From a virus, in IMG/VR virus record IMGVR_UViG_3300046010_009300, positions 1 through 22,577 of that record: a stretch of 22,577 nt of DNA, one strand, 5' to 3'. Every line of letters starts with the position of its first letter. The stretch's first letter is position 1. Below are positions 8,570-14,282 of this stretch, in pieces. The position numbers were made by a program, and so were the translations under genes. The notes beneath the pieces are model-generated. The model was not told the DNA's origin and did not search any database. It saw nothing but the letters and a program-made list of their open reading frames with translations.

Positions 8570-10039
8570 TCAATAATACTCAACAGGGCTTGTGTCTGGC
8601 TCGGTCTCTTCGTTATCGTCAGACTCCAACGCAATAAAGTTGCCAGCACGAAATCTTGTCCAAGCCATCACCGCGGTATCCACTTGGTCGTCATTGTTCC
8701 CATTAGGAAAAGCCGCGCATTCCTCTACAAGGTCCTCGGCCCACTCCTTACCTTCAGGGTACCAGATCATGCCGGACTCCAGCAATGGAGCAACAGCATT
8801 GGCACGGCTGACCTTATCTTGTCCTGACTTACGACCACCGGGCGAGAACATCGTGACAGGAATGCCCATCTTACGAAGTTCCTGCTGCAAGGGCGTGCCG
8901 GTAGCCTTTGCTTCAATCAAAACATTATCAGGCTGCCAATACATGTATTCATCCTTGGCCATCCGTTTGAGTTCAGGAAAGTCCCACCGGCCTTTGCGCA
9001 CGTTCAAGAGCATCAGGTTTGCACCCGAGTCAGCATCAGGATAGAACACGCCCCACGTACTGATAACAGAGAAGTCAGCAGTCTCTTTCTTTGAGTATGC
9101 CGTGTCATACACCTGAATCAGATACTCACACTGCGGGGGATCATCAAACTTCCACTTGCGCCACCAGTTACGCTTCAGAATCGCACCCTCATCATTTGTT
9201 GGCTGCTGCTGCCACTGGGCGTTCCACTTCTTCAAGCCAATGGATACCTTGACCTTCTCTAACTCATCAAGGCTCCAGTAGTCAGGCCACAAGGGTTTTC
9301 CGGACGGCAGAATGGCAGGGAACTCCAAGACCTCCCACTGGTCAGACTTTAAATAGCCCTGCTGCTTGAGCAGGCGGCCAGACAGATCGTCTGTCTTCCA
9401 ACGTGTATTGATCACAATGATCGCGCCGCCCGGCTGTAATCGCTGACGCGGACCAGAGGTGTACCACTCCCACGTGTTCTCCATCGCAGTTTCAGATACA
9501 GCATCCTGCTCGTCCAAGATATCGTCCAGCACGACAACATTACCACCACGGCCCGTCATCGCACCGCCCTTGCCAATGAAGAACGCTTCACCGCCTTGGG
9601 CCGTGTTCCACCGACCGGCAGCCTTGCTGTCAACTGACAGGGCCATCTTAGGGAAAAGTTCCTTGTACTTCTCGTCATCGACAAGGTTACGGATCATCCG
9701 GCCAAAACGCTGCGCTAACTCAGCAGTGTGTGAGCCGACAATGAGTTTAGTGTCCGGGTTACGGCCCATCAGATATGCTGGGAACAGATAGCTGCCAAGC
9801 TGGGACTTACCATGACGGGGAGGCATCGCGATCATCAGGCGTTTGCACTCGCCAGAAATGACACGGTCAAGGGCTTTGGCGATTCGTTTGTGGTGTTCCC
9901 CGACAAGCATCTCGGGCCAGACGTACTGGCAAAAGGACAGGAAGTCAGTGGTTGCACGCTCCTGCGCTTCTAAAAGTTTAAGGCGCAGTTCTAAACGAAG
10001 CTGTTCTTCTTGGACGTCATCGGGTTTTATAGAGTGCAT
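8570..10039 (-). CDS. terL: Terminase large subunit
   Basis: A 489-aa packaging motor ATPase and nuclease. Walker A is MPPRHGKS (72-79), Walker B VVVLDDI (168-174) with the DEQD segment after it, and the coupling motif INTRW lies at 210-214. The RNase-H-like nuclease domain shows VYDTAYSKKETADFS (Asp312), IEAKATG (Glu376) and NNDDQVDTAVMAW (Asp451/Asp454). This fits Terminase_6-type large subunits. It cuts concatemeric DNA and pumps it through the portal. The ATG at 10039 has no clear Shine-Dalgarno sequence, unlike its neighbours. The small subunit lies 5.5 kb away, separated by the accessory island, instead of next to it. Confidence 0.97.
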   Translation of the reverse strand: MHSIKPDDVQEEQLRLELRLKLLEAQERATTDFLSFCQYVWPEMLVGEHHKRIAKALDRVISGECKRLMIAMPPRHGKSQLGSYLFPAYLMGRNPDTKLIVGSHTAELAQRFGRMIRNLVDDEKYKELFPKMALSVDSKAAGRWNTAQGGEAFFIGKGGAMTGRGGNVVVLDDILDEQDAVSETAMENTWEWYTSGPRQRLQPGGAIIVINTRWKTDDLSGRLLKQQGYLKSDQWEVLEFPAILPSGKPLWPDYWSLDELEKVKVSIGLKKWNAQWQQQPTNDEGAILKRNWWRKWKFDDPPQCEYLIQVYDTAYSKKETADFSVISTWGVFYPDADSGANLMLLNVRKGRWDFPELKRMAKDEYMYWQPDNVLIEAKATGTPLQQELRKMGIPVTMFSPGGRKSGQDKVSRANAVAPLLESGMIWYPEGKEWAEDLVEECAAFPNGNNDDQVDTAVMAWTRFRAGNFIALESDDNEETEPDTSPVEYY

Positions 10040-10239
10040 AGGCCACGTTTTGAAATTTGCATAAATATAACCCCTGATTGCATTTAAAACAACAAGGGGG
10101 GTCTTTTGGGGAGACCAAGTTTAAAAAGGTTTGAAATTTGGCAGAAACAGGGCGAAGGTTTAGCCTGAGTGAACTGGGCTGTTTATGGCCCTCCCCCTAG
10201 TTAAGAATGTAACCCCATACATAGACAACAGAGGAACAG

Positions 10240-10294
10240 GCGGGCCCACCCACCCCCGCCACCACCTATGAGGGAAAAAATAAGAAAAAAAGAG
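10240..10294. repeat. G-rich direct repeat, copy 1
   Basis: The 27 nt at 10240-10266 are identical to 12191-12217. In both copies similar purine-rich DNA follows, containing AGGGAAAAAAT and AAGAAAAAAA. Read on the minus strand the core has runs GG-GG-GG-GGGGG-GGG-GGG and could form a G-quadruplex, preceded by T-rich tracts. It lies in the non-coding stretch upstream of terL (10040-10468). The part of that stretch between terL and this repeat, 10040-10239, shows nothing else I can name. Confidence 0.85.
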
Positions 10295-10303
10295 TAAGGG
10301 TAA

Positions 10304-10327
10304 ACACCGATGGCATGCCATCGGTGT
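10304..10327. repeat. Perfect 24-bp palindrome
   Basis: Twelve-base arms ACACCGATGGCA and TGCCATCGGTGT are exactly complementary with no spacer. It is the first of a series of long inverted repeats packed into 10304-10461. On the minus strand it is followed, a few bases on, by T-rich DNA, so it may act as an additional weak terminator. Confidence 0.85.
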
Positions 10328-10338
10328 CTGTGCTATGC

Positions 10339-10361
10339 ATACTGGGCCACAGGCCCAGTAT
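10339..10361. repeat. Inverted repeat, 10-bp stem and 3-nt loop
   Basis: ATACTGGGCC, loop ACA, GGCCCAGTAT. The stem is GC rich in the middle and has no T-run on either side. It overlaps by a few bases with the next inverted repeat, so only one of the two hairpins can form fully at a time. Confidence 0.85.
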
Positions 10362-10384
10362 TACTATACAGAGTATAGTAATAC
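10358..10384. repeat. Inverted repeat, 12-bp AT-rich stem and 3-nt loop
   Basis: GTATTACTATAC, loop AGA, GTATAGTAATAC: a perfect 12-bp stem. It shares its left four bases with the preceding hairpin. The stem itself contains TATACT-like -10 hexamers, though no matching -35 is seen. Confidence 0.85.
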
Positions 10385-10394
10385 ACCGGCTGAC

Positions 10395-10420
10395 AAAAAA
10401 GGCAGCTGGTCGGCTGCCTT
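10395..10420 (-). terminator. Intrinsic terminator of the island transcripts
   Basis: On the minus strand AAGGCAGC, loop CGACCA, GCTGCCTT, followed by a run of Ts (the stem's last two plus four more). It lies 49 nt past the stop of the gene at 10469-10780 and before terL, so it would keep island transcripts from entering the head genes. Confidence 0.85.
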
Positions 10421-10433
10421 CGGGTTTGTGATT

Positions 10434-10461
10434 TCTAGGTTGTATGTACATACAACCTAGA
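10434..10461. repeat. Perfect 28-bp palindrome
   Basis: Fourteen-base arms TCTAGGTTGTATGT and ACATACAACCTAGA with no spacer. It lies 7 nt past the stop codon of the neighbouring gene, between that gene and its terminator. Candidate roles are a dimeric protein-binding site, an mRNA 3' end stabiliser or part of the terminator array. Confidence 0.88.
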
Positions 10462-10468
10462 CCAGCGC

Positions 10469-10780
10469 TTACTGGTTCACGTGTAGGCCGATCAGGTCAC
10501 CGGCCTTGGCTCTTTCTTCTTCGTCCTTCTTGGCCTGATAAACTTCGCGGGCCGTGTTCGCTCTGGTCTTTGCTTCTTCTTTGCTGACCAGTTCGAACTG
10601 GTCTATGCTGACTTTCGCGCCTTCGTTCGGAAAGTAAAGGCTATCGCCTTGGCCATACATCCACTCGTAATCCACTCTGGTCAGAGTGATCAGGAAACCG
10701 GCCAGAGCTTGAATGTCCTTGTTGGACATTTCAGTTGGTAACACGTAACGGTTGCTATCAATTGTGATGACTTTAGTCAT
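10469..10780 (-). CDS. Island protein of unknown function (103 aa)
   Basis: A soluble 103-aa protein. It has a beta-like N-terminus (MTKVITIDSNRYVLPTEMSN), a middle segment LAGFLITLTRVDYEWMYGQG, and a highly charged helical C-terminus (KEEAKTRANTAREVYQAKKD) ending DLIGLHVNQ. I do not recognise a family. It is a single-gene transcription unit: an extended -10 promoter and a 5' hairpin precede it and an intrinsic terminator follows. Its leader is a 21-nt exact copy of the one before the gene at 11344. Start ATG at 10780 follows the leader AGAAAGAAGAGAGAAC. Confidence 0.8.
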   Translation of the reverse strand: MTKVITIDSNRYVLPTEMSNKDIQALAGFLITLTRVDYEWMYGQGDSLYFPNEGAKVSIDQFELVSKEEAKTRANTAREVYQAKKDEEERAKAGDLIGLHVNQ

Positions 10781-10784
10781 GATG

Positions 10785-10848
10785 TTCTCTCTTCTTTCTA
10801 GGGTTTAAGTTGCACTGGATCGGGTGACCCAGTGCATGGATTATATCA
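10785..10848 (-). promoter_or_regulatory. Extended -10 promoter, 5' hairpin and leader for the 103-aa gene
   Basis: TGATATAAT (complement of 10840-10848) is an extended -10 site just past the stop of the upstream gene; no good -35 is seen. A hairpin follows immediately (TGCACTGG/CCAGTGCA, 10811-10836). Then comes the leader TAGAAAGAAGAGAGAA (10785-10800), which includes the ribosome site. The 21 nt at 10785-10805 recur exactly at 11349-11369. Confidence 0.72.
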
Positions 10849-10852
10849 CGGT

Positions 10853-11344
10853 TTAACTTAGCGTTACATTAAATGTCAGATTATTAATTGCTTCGCTAAT
10901 CTTTTCATCTAGGTTGTTATCGGCCCAAGATTCTATTGCATCGTCCACGTTGTAATCGGTGATATCAAAATTGTTTGACATCCAGTTGGAGATGTCGTCG
11001 TCAATATCTTCGTTGGCCAAGATGTCCATCATTTTGTCGCGCAGGTTGTTATCCATCCAGTCGTCAATCGACGCGTTGATTTCTACTTGGGTGTTGATTT
11101 GCAGAACTGCAATGCGTTTATCAATGATTTCAAACAATGCTTCTTCTAAGGGTGTTGGCCCTTTAGACTGGGTCACTGCACTTTCAATCGTATTGACTAG
11201 GACGCCGATTGCAGTCTTTGCGGCCGCATACTCAGTGCCTTGAAAAGTGCTGATCATGGTCTCCGCGTAATCCAGTGCGGACTGAATGTCCATGCCACGT
11301 GAACCAAACAGGTTATTGCGAAAGGGTGTTACTGGGTTGCTCAT
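10853..11344 (-). CDS. Acidic island protein with a threefold W-x-x-N-N repeat (163 aa)
   Basis: An unrecognised 163-aa protein. The first half is helical (SALDYAETMISTFQGTEYAA). The second half is strongly acidic and contains three related units: DDWMDNNL (94-101), SNWMSNNF (119-126) and ESWADNNL (138-145), each next to helix-forming acidic residues. The acidity and repeats could suit a DNA-mimic or protein-binding role, but that is only inference. It has its own promoter overlapping the upstream stop codon, an 18-bp palindrome at the mRNA start and the AGAAAGAAGAGAG leader. It could be an anti-host protein. Confidence 0.8.
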   Translation of the reverse strand: MSNPVTPFRNNLFGSRGMDIQSALDYAETMISTFQGTEYAAAKTAIGVLVNTIESAVTQSKGPTPLEEALFEIIDKRIAVLQINTQVEINASIDDWMDNNLRDKMMDILANEDIDDDISNWMSNNFDITDYNVDDAIESWADNNLDEKISEAINNLTFNVTLS

Positions 11345-11348
11345 TGCG

Positions 11349-11406
11349 TTCTCTCTTCTTTCTAGGGTTGTATCTAATCGGCCGATTAGACAGTTGAATT
11401 ATAGCA
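11349..11406 (-). promoter_or_regulatory. Extended -10 promoter, palindrome and leader for the 163-aa gene
   Basis: TGCTATAAT (complement of 11398-11406) contains the stop codon of the upstream gene. CGTGCAAAGTGG lies just upstream on the minus strand, matching the TTGCAAAGTG box of other island promoters. TCTAATCGG/CCGATTAGA (11373-11390) is a perfect 18-bp palindrome near the expected transcript start. The leader at 11349-11369 is shared exactly with the gene at 10780. Confidence 0.72.
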
Positions 11407-11626
11407 CTGTTTCCCACTTTGCACGAATCTTCTTAAATTCTTTTTTATAAAAATCTGCGCCAGTCTCATAAATGTTCAACCATTCAGTGGTTGCATTCCA
11501 GACGTTTTCCCCCTCATAAATAACCCACCCGTCAAAGTCACCATGGAGAACGTCCAAAGCATCATCCAGAGAAAGCGAATATCCAAGATCCGAGGCGCAC
11601 TGGATTACTTGATCGGTGTTAATCAT
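11399..11626 (-). CDS. Small island protein (75 aa)
   Basis: Starts MINTDQVIQCASDLGYSLSL and ends FKKIRAKWETVL; mixed helix with a tryptophan-rich middle (DGWVIYEGENVWNATTEWLN). I do not recognise it. ATG at 11626 overlaps the stop of the preceding gene by 8 nt, with GAGG upstream; a longer in-frame start at 11767 lies wholly inside that gene and is rejected. It is the last gene of a four-gene overlapping operon (12111 to 11399). Its stop codon is part of the -10 element of the next promoter, and codons for its residues RAKW form part of that promoter's upstream box. Confidence 0.75.
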   Translation of the reverse strand: MINTDQVIQCASDLGYSLSLDDALDVLHGDFDGWVIYEGENVWNATTEWLNIYETGADFYKKEFKKIRAKWETVL

Positions 11627-11825
11627 AATCAACATCCTCTTCAAGGCATTCAACATTGTCAATTGAGAATTCAAAATTGTCGTTTTCCCAATCAATATCG
11701 TCTTTGAATTCAGCATTTTCTTTGAGGCTAAGAAAGTGGCTTCGGGCCTCTTCTTCGCTTGTCGCAATGACCTTGCTTCTGTAAAGCACTTCTTCTCGCC
11801 AATAGATAACGTATTCGTTTTTCAT
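11619..11825 (-). CDS. Small acidic island protein (68 aa)
   Basis: MKNEYVIYWREEVLYRSKVI at the N-terminus, then a helical segment TSEEEARSHFLSLKE and a very acidic tail (DDIDWENDN ... ECLEEDVDYD). Function unknown; the beta-strand/helix start resembles small phage proteins of the YxVYWRE... type, but I cannot name a family. It starts by a 4-nt ATGA overlap with the gene before it and has GAGGAGAG upstream. It overlaps the following gene by 8 nt, so the four genes of this operon are probably translated in a coupled manner. Confidence 0.78.
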   Translation of the reverse strand: MKNEYVIYWREEVLYRSKVIATSEEEARSHFLSLKENAEFKDDIDWENDNFEFSIDNVECLEEDVDYD

Positions 11826-11944
11826 TCGTCGCTCTCCTCGTCGTCCACTTCAATGTTCAAGCGAACCGATCCCTCAAATTCAGCGATAAGTTCATAGTCA
11901 ATACCATGGGCATCAAGCAACGCATAAAGTTCATTAGCAGTCAT
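11822..11944 (-). CDS. Very small acidic island protein (40 aa)
   Basis: A 40-aa reading frame, MTANELYALLDAHGIDYELI followed by AEFEGSVRLNIEVDDEESDE. The start is ATG at 11944, supported by an AGAAAGGATAGAGAG leader ending right at the ATG, and it overlaps the upstream stop by ATGA. It shares ATGACT and the whole 5' leader (22 nt exact) with the gene at 12111. It may arise from duplication of the leader rather than of the protein, because the protein sequences differ after two residues. Function unknown. Confidence 0.72.
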   Translation of the reverse strand: MTANELYALLDAHGIDYELIAEFEGSVRLNIEVDDEESDE

Positions 11945-12111
11945 CTCTCTATCCTTTCTGTTGTGGAAACTTGTTTAATCACGGCCCTTGCCAATTTAAT
12001 GTCCTGCGTCAATTCATCGATCCATGTGCCATCGACAATGTAGGCGTCCGCAGATTGCATAAGGTTGTTCAAGGCCTCGCCAAGCAAATCAATTTTTTCC
12101 TGATCAGTCAT
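11941..12111 (-). CDS. Small island protein (56 aa)
   Basis: Starts MTDQEKIDLLGEALNNLMQS and ends VIKQVSTTERIER; predicted helical, with YIVDGTWIDELTQDIKLARA in the middle. Start at ATG 12111 is chosen because the leader AGAAAGGATAGAGAG directly precedes it; the frame is open further upstream but runs through the promoter. It is the first gene of a four-gene overlapping operon. Its last codons (TTERIER) are encoded by the leader and ribosome site of the next gene, so the regulatory element is inside coding sequence. Function unknown. Confidence 0.75.
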   Translation of the reverse strand: MTDQEKIDLLGEALNNLMQSADAYIVDGTWIDELTQDIKLARAVIKQVSTTERIER

Positions 12112-12167
12112 CTCTCTATCCTTTCTAAGTTGAGCACACAGTATATCACCGCGCCAGCACTTTGCAA
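12112..12167 (-). promoter_or_regulatory. Promoter with TTGCAAAGTG box and leader for the four-gene operon
   Basis: On the minus strand TTGCAA (12162-12167) is followed by AGTG, then TGATATACT (complement of 12140-12148); the spacer to TATACT is 16 nt. The leader AGAAAGGATAGAGAG ends at the start codon. No 5' hairpin is evident here. The 22 nt at 12105-12126 are repeated exactly at 11938-11959. Confidence 0.75.
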
Positions 12168-12190
12168 CAAATAAAACAAAAAAAAGATCA

Positions 12191-12247
12191 GCGGGCCCAC
12201 CCACCCCCGCCACCACCATTCAAGGGAAAAAATCAAAGAAAAAAACC
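12191..12247. repeat. G-rich direct repeat, copy 2
   Basis: Bases 12191-12217 are identical to 10240-10266, and both are followed by AGGGAAAAAAT and AAGAAAAAAA. The two copies bracket the palindrome cluster and the genes from 10469 to 12111, about 1.95 kb apart. On the minus strand this copy sits between the terminator of the DUF932 gene and the promoter of the four-gene operon. Confidence 0.85.
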
Positions 12248-12353
12248 GGCAGCAGAGGGGAAAACCCCGCGGGCCTAACGGCGCGCGGGCCAAGGGCCAC
12301 GATTAGGACGGCGAGCGCGAGGGGCCAAGGGCCTAGTTTATAGGGTTTTCATT
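12248..12353. other. GC-rich non-coding stretch with short repeats
   Basis: Part of the 316-nt gene-free interval 12112-12427. It contains GGGGAAAACCCC (12257-12268) and the direct repeat GGGCCAAGGGCC at 12287-12298 and 12322-12333. Many GCGC/GGCC words occur. No convincing reading frame is seen. It might be a structured RNA trailer or part of a replication origin, but nothing decides this. Confidence 0.5.
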
Positions 12354-12406
12354 AACCAACCGCTAGATGCAAAAAACCAACCGCGCGAGAGTGAAAAACC
12401 AACCGC
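12354..12406. repeat. Three AACCAACCGC repeats at 21-22 bp spacing
   Basis: AACCAACCGC occurs at 12354-12363, 12375-12384 and 12397-12406. The spacing is 21 and 22 bp, two helical turns, so all three face the same side of the DNA, like iterons or operator arrays. The copy at 12397 is also one arm of an intrinsic terminator, so repeated terminator fragments are the alternative reading. Confidence 0.75.
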
Positions 12407-12416
12407 GCGGTCGGCT
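12394..12416 (-). terminator. Intrinsic terminator after the DUF932 gene
   Basis: On the minus strand CCGACC, loop GCGC, GGTTGG (one G-T pair) is followed by TTTTT, 12 nt past the DUF932 stop codon. The stem is short but GC rich, and the placement is right for ending the DUF932 transcript. Confidence 0.6.
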
Positions 12417-12427
12417 AATTGCACTGG

Positions 12428-13384
12428 TTAAGCGGAAAGCAATTCCAAAGCCCTATTTTTAAGCGCTGCTCCCGTTCCAAACCATGCGGACTCCATGCGG
12501 GTATTGTCTGAGCGCCCGCGCTCATGATCAACTAATTCAGTGACAGCATTTAATGCGGCCCACCTTGTGCCGGCCACGCCCTGAATATCGGAACCGATAG
12601 CGCGCCCGTTGAATAATTCAATGATTCGCTTGAATGCTCGGCTATCTTTGATTTCAATTTTGCCGGTGTGGTAGGGCTTCAATAATTCAGTTACGAACGC
12701 GTCGCACTGTTCGCCTGTCATTGTCTCGCCGGCCAACTTGCGGGATTGCACTAAAAAGCGCTCCCACTGGTTCGCGACAATACCAAGCTGCAGCCGGACA
12801 TCGTCCGCATTGAATCGCTCAGAATGCAAAACCCTAATTTGTGATTCGCTATTGTTTACCGCTGCTGTGATTGTGTTATTGCACACCACGCGAACACTGG
12901 TGAATTTTGCAATGGTGGCCATGGTTCCATCGTACGATGTGCCAAGCAAAACATAAGGGCGCACTGTGTCACCCTCGACAATATCGGCCCCCTCGCTCAC
13001 TTTCGCTAAGGCCCACACCCTCCGGCCGTAACTAAGCGCTCCCGCGGTTTCCATGGTGAACCCGCCAAGATCCACCAACTTACTAAAAAACCCCATTACT
13101 TCGGAGGGTTGAACCACGTTATAACCTTGTGACACTACGGCCAAGGGCGCGCCCGTATCGCTTCTATGCAAAACCTTTCTATCTGGCCAAGCTTGGGGGG
13201 CACTGGTGGCCGGTGTGTTAAATAAAACGGGGCTTTCTAATACGTCATAAGCTAAACCGGCTTGCTGTGTCCATTCCTGAATTGTCGCGCCCGCTGTTAG
13301 CTGTTGGCCTAATTTGTGCCATGGTGCAAGGCCTGAATATGCAATAGCTGCATTTCCTGTTGTTGTGTCGATCATGTGTGCCAT
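12428..13384 (-). CDS. DUF932 family protein
   Basis: A 318-aa protein with the family hallmarks: an N-terminal AYSGLAPWHKLGQQL (15-29), then a segment with SDTGAPLAVVSQGYNVVQPS, the FFSKLVDLGGFTMETAGAL block, and the VVCNNTITAA motif about residue 170. DUF932 (phage/plasmid-like protein, TIGR03299) is common in phages and conjugative plasmids; its biochemical role is not established, although DNA-metabolism roles have been suggested. Length matches the family. It has its own promoter with a TTGCAAAGTG box, a small 5' hairpin and the AGAAAGGATAGAGA leader, and a terminator follows it, making it a single-gene unit inside the island. Confidence 0.93.
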   Translation of the reverse strand: MAHMIDTTTGNAAIAYSGLAPWHKLGQQLTAGATIQEWTQQAGLAYDVLESPVLFNTPATSAPQAWPDRKVLHRSDTGAPLAVVSQGYNVVQPSEVMGFFSKLVDLGGFTMETAGALSYGRRVWALAKVSEGADIVEGDTVRPYVLLGTSYDGTMATIAKFTSVRVVCNNTITAAVNNSESQIRVLHSERFNADDVRLQLGIVANQWERFLVQSRKLAGETMTGEQCDAFVTELLKPYHTGKIEIKDSRAFKRIIELFNGRAIGSDIQGVAGTRWAALNAVTELVDHERGRSDNTRMESAWFGTGAALKNRALELLSA

Positions 13385-13477
13385 TTTTCTCTATCCTTTC
13401 TGGGTTAATAAAAACCGGTTTTTTGTGCCGGTACGTGAATTGTACATCATTTTTACACTTTGCAACATTTATTTACT
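13385..13477 (-). promoter_or_regulatory. Promoter, TTGCAAAGTG box and leader for the DUF932 gene
   Basis: On the minus strand, AT-rich DNA (AAAGTAAATAAATG), then TTGCAAAGTG (TTGCAA at 13460-13465), then TACAAT (complement of 13439-13444) with a 15-nt spacer. A hairpin ACCGG/CCGGT lies downstream. The leader CCCAGAAAGGATAGAGA precedes the ATG. Twenty nt (13390-13409) are identical to 14497-14516. Confidence 0.65.
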
Positions 13478-13543
13478 TTATTTTTCAAATTGATCAATAA
13501 GCCACCAGAGGGCTATAAAAATTACGATTATTCCAATTATCAC
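13478..13543 (-). CDS. Possible 21-aa membrane peptide
   Basis: A short frame starting with GTG at 13543, which overlaps the stop of the upstream gene as GTGA, the same kind of junction seen elsewhere in this genome. GGGGG lies 4 nt before the start. The peptide begins (M)IIGIIVIFIALWWLIDQFEK: about 16 hydrophobic residues, then a charged end, a typical single membrane span. The same frame is open further upstream for 36 codons from a T-TTT-TTG slippery heptamer (13588-13594) in the larger gene and reads PPYRRRLWARIGG before the span, so a -1 frameshift fusion is an alternative origin. It could be holin-like, toxin-like or chance; not recognised. Confidence 0.4.
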   Translation of the reverse strand: MIIGIIVIFIALWWLIDQFEK

Positions 13544-14244
13544 GATGCCCCCAATTCTCGCCCACAATCGCCGGCGATATGGTGGCGCAAAAAAGATCCA
13601 TGCGGGAGAGTGCGCACAAATTCGCGAAGCGCTGCAGCATCATTAGCAGCGCCGTTTTTTCTCGTGTTGTGCCACTGTATCGCTGTCGGCCCGCTCGCAG
13701 CATAACAGCCGCCTTTTTCATCTTTTCCGACTTTCTTTTTTCCGGTGCCATGCGCAACAAAAACAACAACAAAATCACGCGCACCACGTGCGCACAATGG
13801 CCGGCCGCCGCCGCACTGCTGACAACTAAAATTGTCGGCCAATTCTGCAGGGCAGCGCGCGAACGTCACATTGTGAATTTTTTGTGGCCACTGGTCGGCC
13901 GATTCTAGGGGCGCAGCATACACAGCGGGCCGGCCTAATTCTACGGCGCGCACTGCTTCGGCCGTTGTGTCACAGCTCGCATTTATAACTGTTTTATTTG
14001 GCTGAGGAAGCGGGAGCGCCTCGGCCGCAAAATGCGAATATGTCCAAGCTTGGCCACCACGCGGGACACTATCAAAAACGGCCGCTAAATATTCACTATC
14101 AATTTGTGATGTGCCGGTTTCACTTTTGGGGTGCAGGCTGCAGCTAGTCGGGCACGTGCCATATGTCTCATGCTCTCCGCTGCGATAAGTAACAGCTATT
14201 GGGCCGGTTTTGCTGTTCGCGCTGATTTTGACTGTTTTTAACAT
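13540..14244 (-). CDS. Cysteine-rich phage protein, DUF7227-like with rearranged motif order
   Basis: A 234-aa protein starting MLKTVKISANSKTGPIAVTY at ATG 14244, directly after the AGAAAGGATAGAGA leader. Motifs in order: CPTSC (34-38), WTYSHFAAEAL, INASCDTTAEAV, FARCPAEL, CQQCGGGRPLCARGARDF, VAHGTGKKKV, GGCYAASGPTAIQWH, and LRHHIAGD near the end. These cysteine, histidine and Gly-Cys-Tyr-Ala elements resemble a phage family I remember as DUF7227. In that family, as I recall, the CYA..GP...HW and RH..AGD blocks come before the TYTH and C..CG.C blocks; here they come last. Cysteine clusters suggest metal binding, zinc or iron-sulfur. The biochemical role is unknown. Confidence 0.7.
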   Translation of the reverse strand: MLKTVKISANSKTGPIAVTYRSGEHETYGTCPTSCSLHPKSETGTSQIDSEYLAAVFDSVPRGGQAWTYSHFAAEALPLPQPNKTVINASCDTTAEAVRAVELGRPAVYAAPLESADQWPQKIHNVTFARCPAELADNFSCQQCGGGRPLCARGARDFVVVFVAHGTGKKKVGKDEKGGCYAASGPTAIQWHNTRKNGAANDAAALREFVRTLPHGSFLRHHIAGDCGRELGAS

Positions 14245-14282
14245 TTCTCTATCCTTTCTGTTGTGAGGGGCCCAGTATATCA
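14245..14282 (-). promoter_or_regulatory. Leader and possible extended -10 promoter for the cysteine-rich gene
   Basis: TGATATACT (complement of 14274-14282) lies inside the 3' end of the upstream gene. No good -35 or TTGCAAAGTG box is seen. AGAAAGGATAGAGA precedes the start, and the upstream gene's TAG stop is part of it. Twenty nt (14246-14265) match 11946-11965 exactly. The leader is secure; the promoter is less so. Confidence 0.5.

Noticed and set aside
10266-10451. A 61-codon minus-strand frame across the palindrome cluster
   Set aside because: It runs through the terminator and several inverted repeats, has no ribosome site and its hydrophobic look comes from repeat sequence.
12354-12406. 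CRISPR-like array
   Set aside because: Only three 10-nt repeats at 21-22 bp spacing; far too short for CRISPR repeats and spacers.
13494-13787. A 97-codon minus-strand frame inside the cysteine-rich gene
   Set aside because: The zero frame carries the conserved cysteine and AGD motifs; this one is a shadow frame without a ribosome site.
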